From: an uncultured Eubacteriales bacterium
GTDB lineage: Bacteria; Bacillota; Clostridia; Oscillospirales; CAG-272
Reading direction: 5' to 3'
DNA: 7,255 nucleotides
Assembly: GCA_934526185.1 (NCBI GenBank)
Contig: CAKTAA010000107.1
Coordinates: 1-7,255 of the forward strand
This document shows positions 5,910 to 7,255 of the stretch, piece by piece. Numbering within the stretch: the stretch's first letter is position 1; each line of letters begins with the position of its first letter. The notes under the pieces are model-generated. The model was not told the DNA's origin and ran no database searches. It saw nothing but the letters and a program-made list of their open reading frames with translations. Position numbers and translations under genes: made by a program.

Positions 5910-6402
5910 TCAAATATACAGCTCATCCTTCAATATATCCGAAGGGTACTGTCCTCCGTTCCATTTACCCTTCAGCACGTTTTCAGTCAGCCCACGCTTA
6001 ACCTTCACAGCCAGTTCGGCAGAGTAATATTCAGCATAGCTCTCCAGCAGGGATTCCGGCAGAATCCCCTCCGAGCTTTCGTATATCTTCTCTGTGGCCG
6101 AAACCACACAAACCCCGTTTTTTTCAGGACTGCCTTTAATGGGCCGATTCATAGCGGTTGCGGGCAAATCGATCCAACTTCCAGACGGCAATGACATCAA
6201 AGGCCGTCTTAAAGCTGTTCTTAATCATCTTTTGAAACTCTGGCCGGTTGCTGGTCTTAGTGGATAAGGCTTGATCAAAGTACACGCCGGCAATTTCCAA
6301 GTCGTTGTGCACCGTATATTTCCTGCATTCACGAAGCTGATATTCAATGCTTTCTTCACGCTGATTATCCGAGAAATACCAGGCATAAATAACAGCTCTC
6401 AT
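5910..6402 (-). pseudogene. Decayed large serine recombinase (N-terminal resolvase domain)
   Basis: ATG at 6402 has AGGAGGAAAAATC just upstream. The reading MRAVIYAWYFSDNQREESIE matches recombinases that have YARYSSDNQ, but the catalytic Arg8 and nucleophile Ser10 are now Trp8 and Phe10. VWKLDRFARNRYESAH is preserved. Two single-base losses then shift the frame: one near 6134-6138, where a TAA now follows, and one in the T7 run at 6118-6124. The other frame continues NGVCVVSATEKIYESSEGIL, AEYYSAELAVKVKRGLTENV and KWNGGQ. A third loss near 5953 precedes what reads as TVPFGYIEG. Only about 165 of the usual 500 or so residues remain, and the recombinase and zinc-ribbon regions are gone. Dead by both frame and active site. 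It lies 17 bases after the XRE relic, so the two were an operon. Confidence 0.88.
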
Positions 6403-6419
6403 GATTTTTCCTCCTGAAA

Positions 6420-6762
6420 TTACCTCAGAACCGCCTCCTTTAGCGTGGTATTGGCGGCGGTTCCCGGCCCAAAGCACATTTCTGCAAATGATTGGATTTT
6501 TTCGTCCTCAATGAAATTTCTCGGCTGAAATTTGTAGAGCTTACCTTGTGGCTGGTCTGTCCTGCCAAATATGTAATCGAGGATACATCAAAATAGTCGG
6601 CGTTCCATAGCAGAAGGTGGTTGGGAATATCCGAAACACCGTGATCATATCGGTTGATTGCCGTCTGTATAACGCTCCCGATCAGCTTCGCTCTTTGAAC
6701 TGTGATAGCTTCACGCTGGCCCTCAAATATTTAAGCCGACTCCCCATAAATTCTCTATCCAA
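6420..6762 (-). pseudogene. Decayed XRE-family (helix-turn-helix) transcriptional regulator
   Basis: From TTG at 6762 (GAGGTGA 7 bases upstream; alternative ATG at 6747) the frames assemble as MGSRLKYLRASVKLSQFK, then after one lost base near 6692 AKLIGSVIQTAINRYDHGVS and LLLWNADYFDVS. After another lost base near 6580 come DYIFGRTDQPQGKLYKFQPR, then FIEDEKIQSFAEMCFGPGTA and LKEAVLR with a natural stop at 6420-6422. This is a complete Cro/C1-type regulator of about 113 residues, with the HTH in the first 60, in the form often found before site-specific recombinases in clostridial elements. Two single-base deletions inactivate it. Otherwise the codons look well preserved, so the inactivation may be fairly recent. 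Confidence 0.85.
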
Positions 6763-6804
6763 AATAATTCACCTCATAGATATTATTTCAGCAAATCAAA
6801 TAAC

Positions 6805-6833
6805 ATTATAAATTTAACAAAAGATTTTGTGGA
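6805..6833 (-). promoter_or_regulatory. Candidate promoter of the XRE relic
   Basis: On the minus strand TCCACA (6833-6828) and a perfect TATAAT (6810-6805) are 17 bases apart. They sit about 40 bases upstream of the TTG start, in the A/T-rich gap after the racemase gene. The -35 matches TTGACA at four of six positions. Confidence 0.4.
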
Positions 6834-6875
6834 CGAAAATTTGCGCTGTTACATAGACGTATTGAAATATTTAGA

Positions 6876-7255
6876 TCAATCTTTATTTTTTACAATGATT
6901 AACCTTCTGCCCATTCTGCTCAACAGCTCGTTTGATATACTGTCAGCATGATCGGCTACATCGGCGGCAAGTAATTCATCGTTTCCATCTCTGCCGATTA
7001 AAGTGACAACATCACCAACGAAAACATCGGTTATATCAGTAATATCGATGGTCAGCTGATCCATGCAGATTCGTCCGACAATCGGCACTCGCTGTCCGTG
7101 GATTAAAACCTCGCCTTTCCCGCAAGACAAATTTCTCGGAACTCCGTCTGCGTAGCCGATTGGCAGAATCCCGATTTTGCTTTCTCTTTGTGCCACAAAA
7201 GTTCTGCCGTAACCGACGCTTTCACCGATGTGGACAGTACGGATATGAATAATGC
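6876..7255 (-). CDS. Alanine racemase family, C-terminal part (5' end outside window)
   Basis: The minus-strand frame is open from the right edge to TGA at 6876, about 125 residues. It covers the C-terminal beta-domain of fold-III PLP racemases. The region around GESVGYGRTF includes the catalytic Tyr. Then come ILPIGYADGVPRNLS, GEVLIHGQRVPIVGRICMDQ (with the CMDQ loop) and DVVTLIGRDG. Alanine racemase makes D-alanine from L-alanine for peptidoglycan. The PLP lysine lies outside the window. The tail reads SISNELLSRMGRRL, where common Alr proteins have a Tyr (INYE or ISYE type). This resembles what I recall of VanT-type serine/alanine racemases, so a membrane-bound VanT cannot be excluded without the N-terminus. 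An internal GTG at 7199 is not the real start, since homology continues upstream of it. No terminator is evident in the gap that follows. Confidence 0.88.
   Translation of the reverse strand, partial: IIHIRTVHIGESVGYGRTFVAQRESKIGILPIGYADGVPRNLSCGKGEVLIHGQRVPIVGRICMDQLTIDITDITDVFVGDVVTLIGRDGNDELLAADVADHADSISNELLSRMGRRLIIVKNKD

Noticed and set aside
5473..7255. A complete vanG-type resistance cluster
   Set aside because: No ligase, VanXY, kinase or VanW is present. The response regulator is dead and downstream of the racemase, so only the racemase subtype question remains.
1..7255. CRISPR array, tRNA or rRNA genes, intact insertion sequence
   Set aside because: No regularly spaced repeats, tRNA-like cloverleaf or T-loop motif, rRNA segment or transposase was found on reading either strand.

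Overview
The window looks like chromosomal DNA of an anaerobic member of the Bacillota (Clostridia-like, of the gut type). Ribosome binding sites are strong GGAGG types, the protein families present (TepA, cytosolic PduL, the NifU-like/GGGtGRT pair, DapA, Alr) are typical of that group, and the gene remnants resemble clostridial integrative elements. This placement comes from family recognition, not from a database search.

Left part (1-3580), intact. A minus-strand ClpP-like protease gene (tepA) runs off the left edge. About 440 bases of intergenic DNA separate it from a plus-strand operon. That gap holds two candidate plus-strand promoters and a long, potentially structured leader. The operon has three genes: pduL (phosphotransacylase), a NifU-like Fe-S scaffold homologue, and a GGGtGRT-family protein. 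A 16-bp perfect-stem terminator candidate ends it. The NifU-like/GGGtGRT pair is a recognisable family pair with no function known to me. Together with the phosphotransacylase it is the best candidate here for an undescribed system.

Middle part (3584-5235), minus strand. A decayed tyrosine integrase C-terminus lies between the operon terminator and the 3' end of dapA. dapA (dihydrodipicolinate synthase, lysine/diaminopimelate pathway) has intact catalytic residues but an unusual tail of about 25 residues running toward the integrase relic. Upstream of dapA, and probably co-transcribed with it, is a 62-residue single-pass membrane protein gene. A hairpin with a T-tract precedes that pair.

Right part (5235-6762), minus strand. 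This is a graveyard of mobile-element-type genes: an XRE-family regulator, a serine recombinase and an OmpR-type response regulator. All are broken by single-base indels, and two of the three have also lost catalytic residues. The window ends in the C-terminal part of an alanine racemase-family gene that runs off the right edge.

How the genes fit together: dapA (diaminopimelate) and the racemase (D-alanine) both feed peptidoglycan precursor synthesis, and are interrupted or flanked by relics of at least one integrated element. The PduL operon appears to be a separate metabolic unit. No tRNA, rRNA, CRISPR array or intact transposase was seen.
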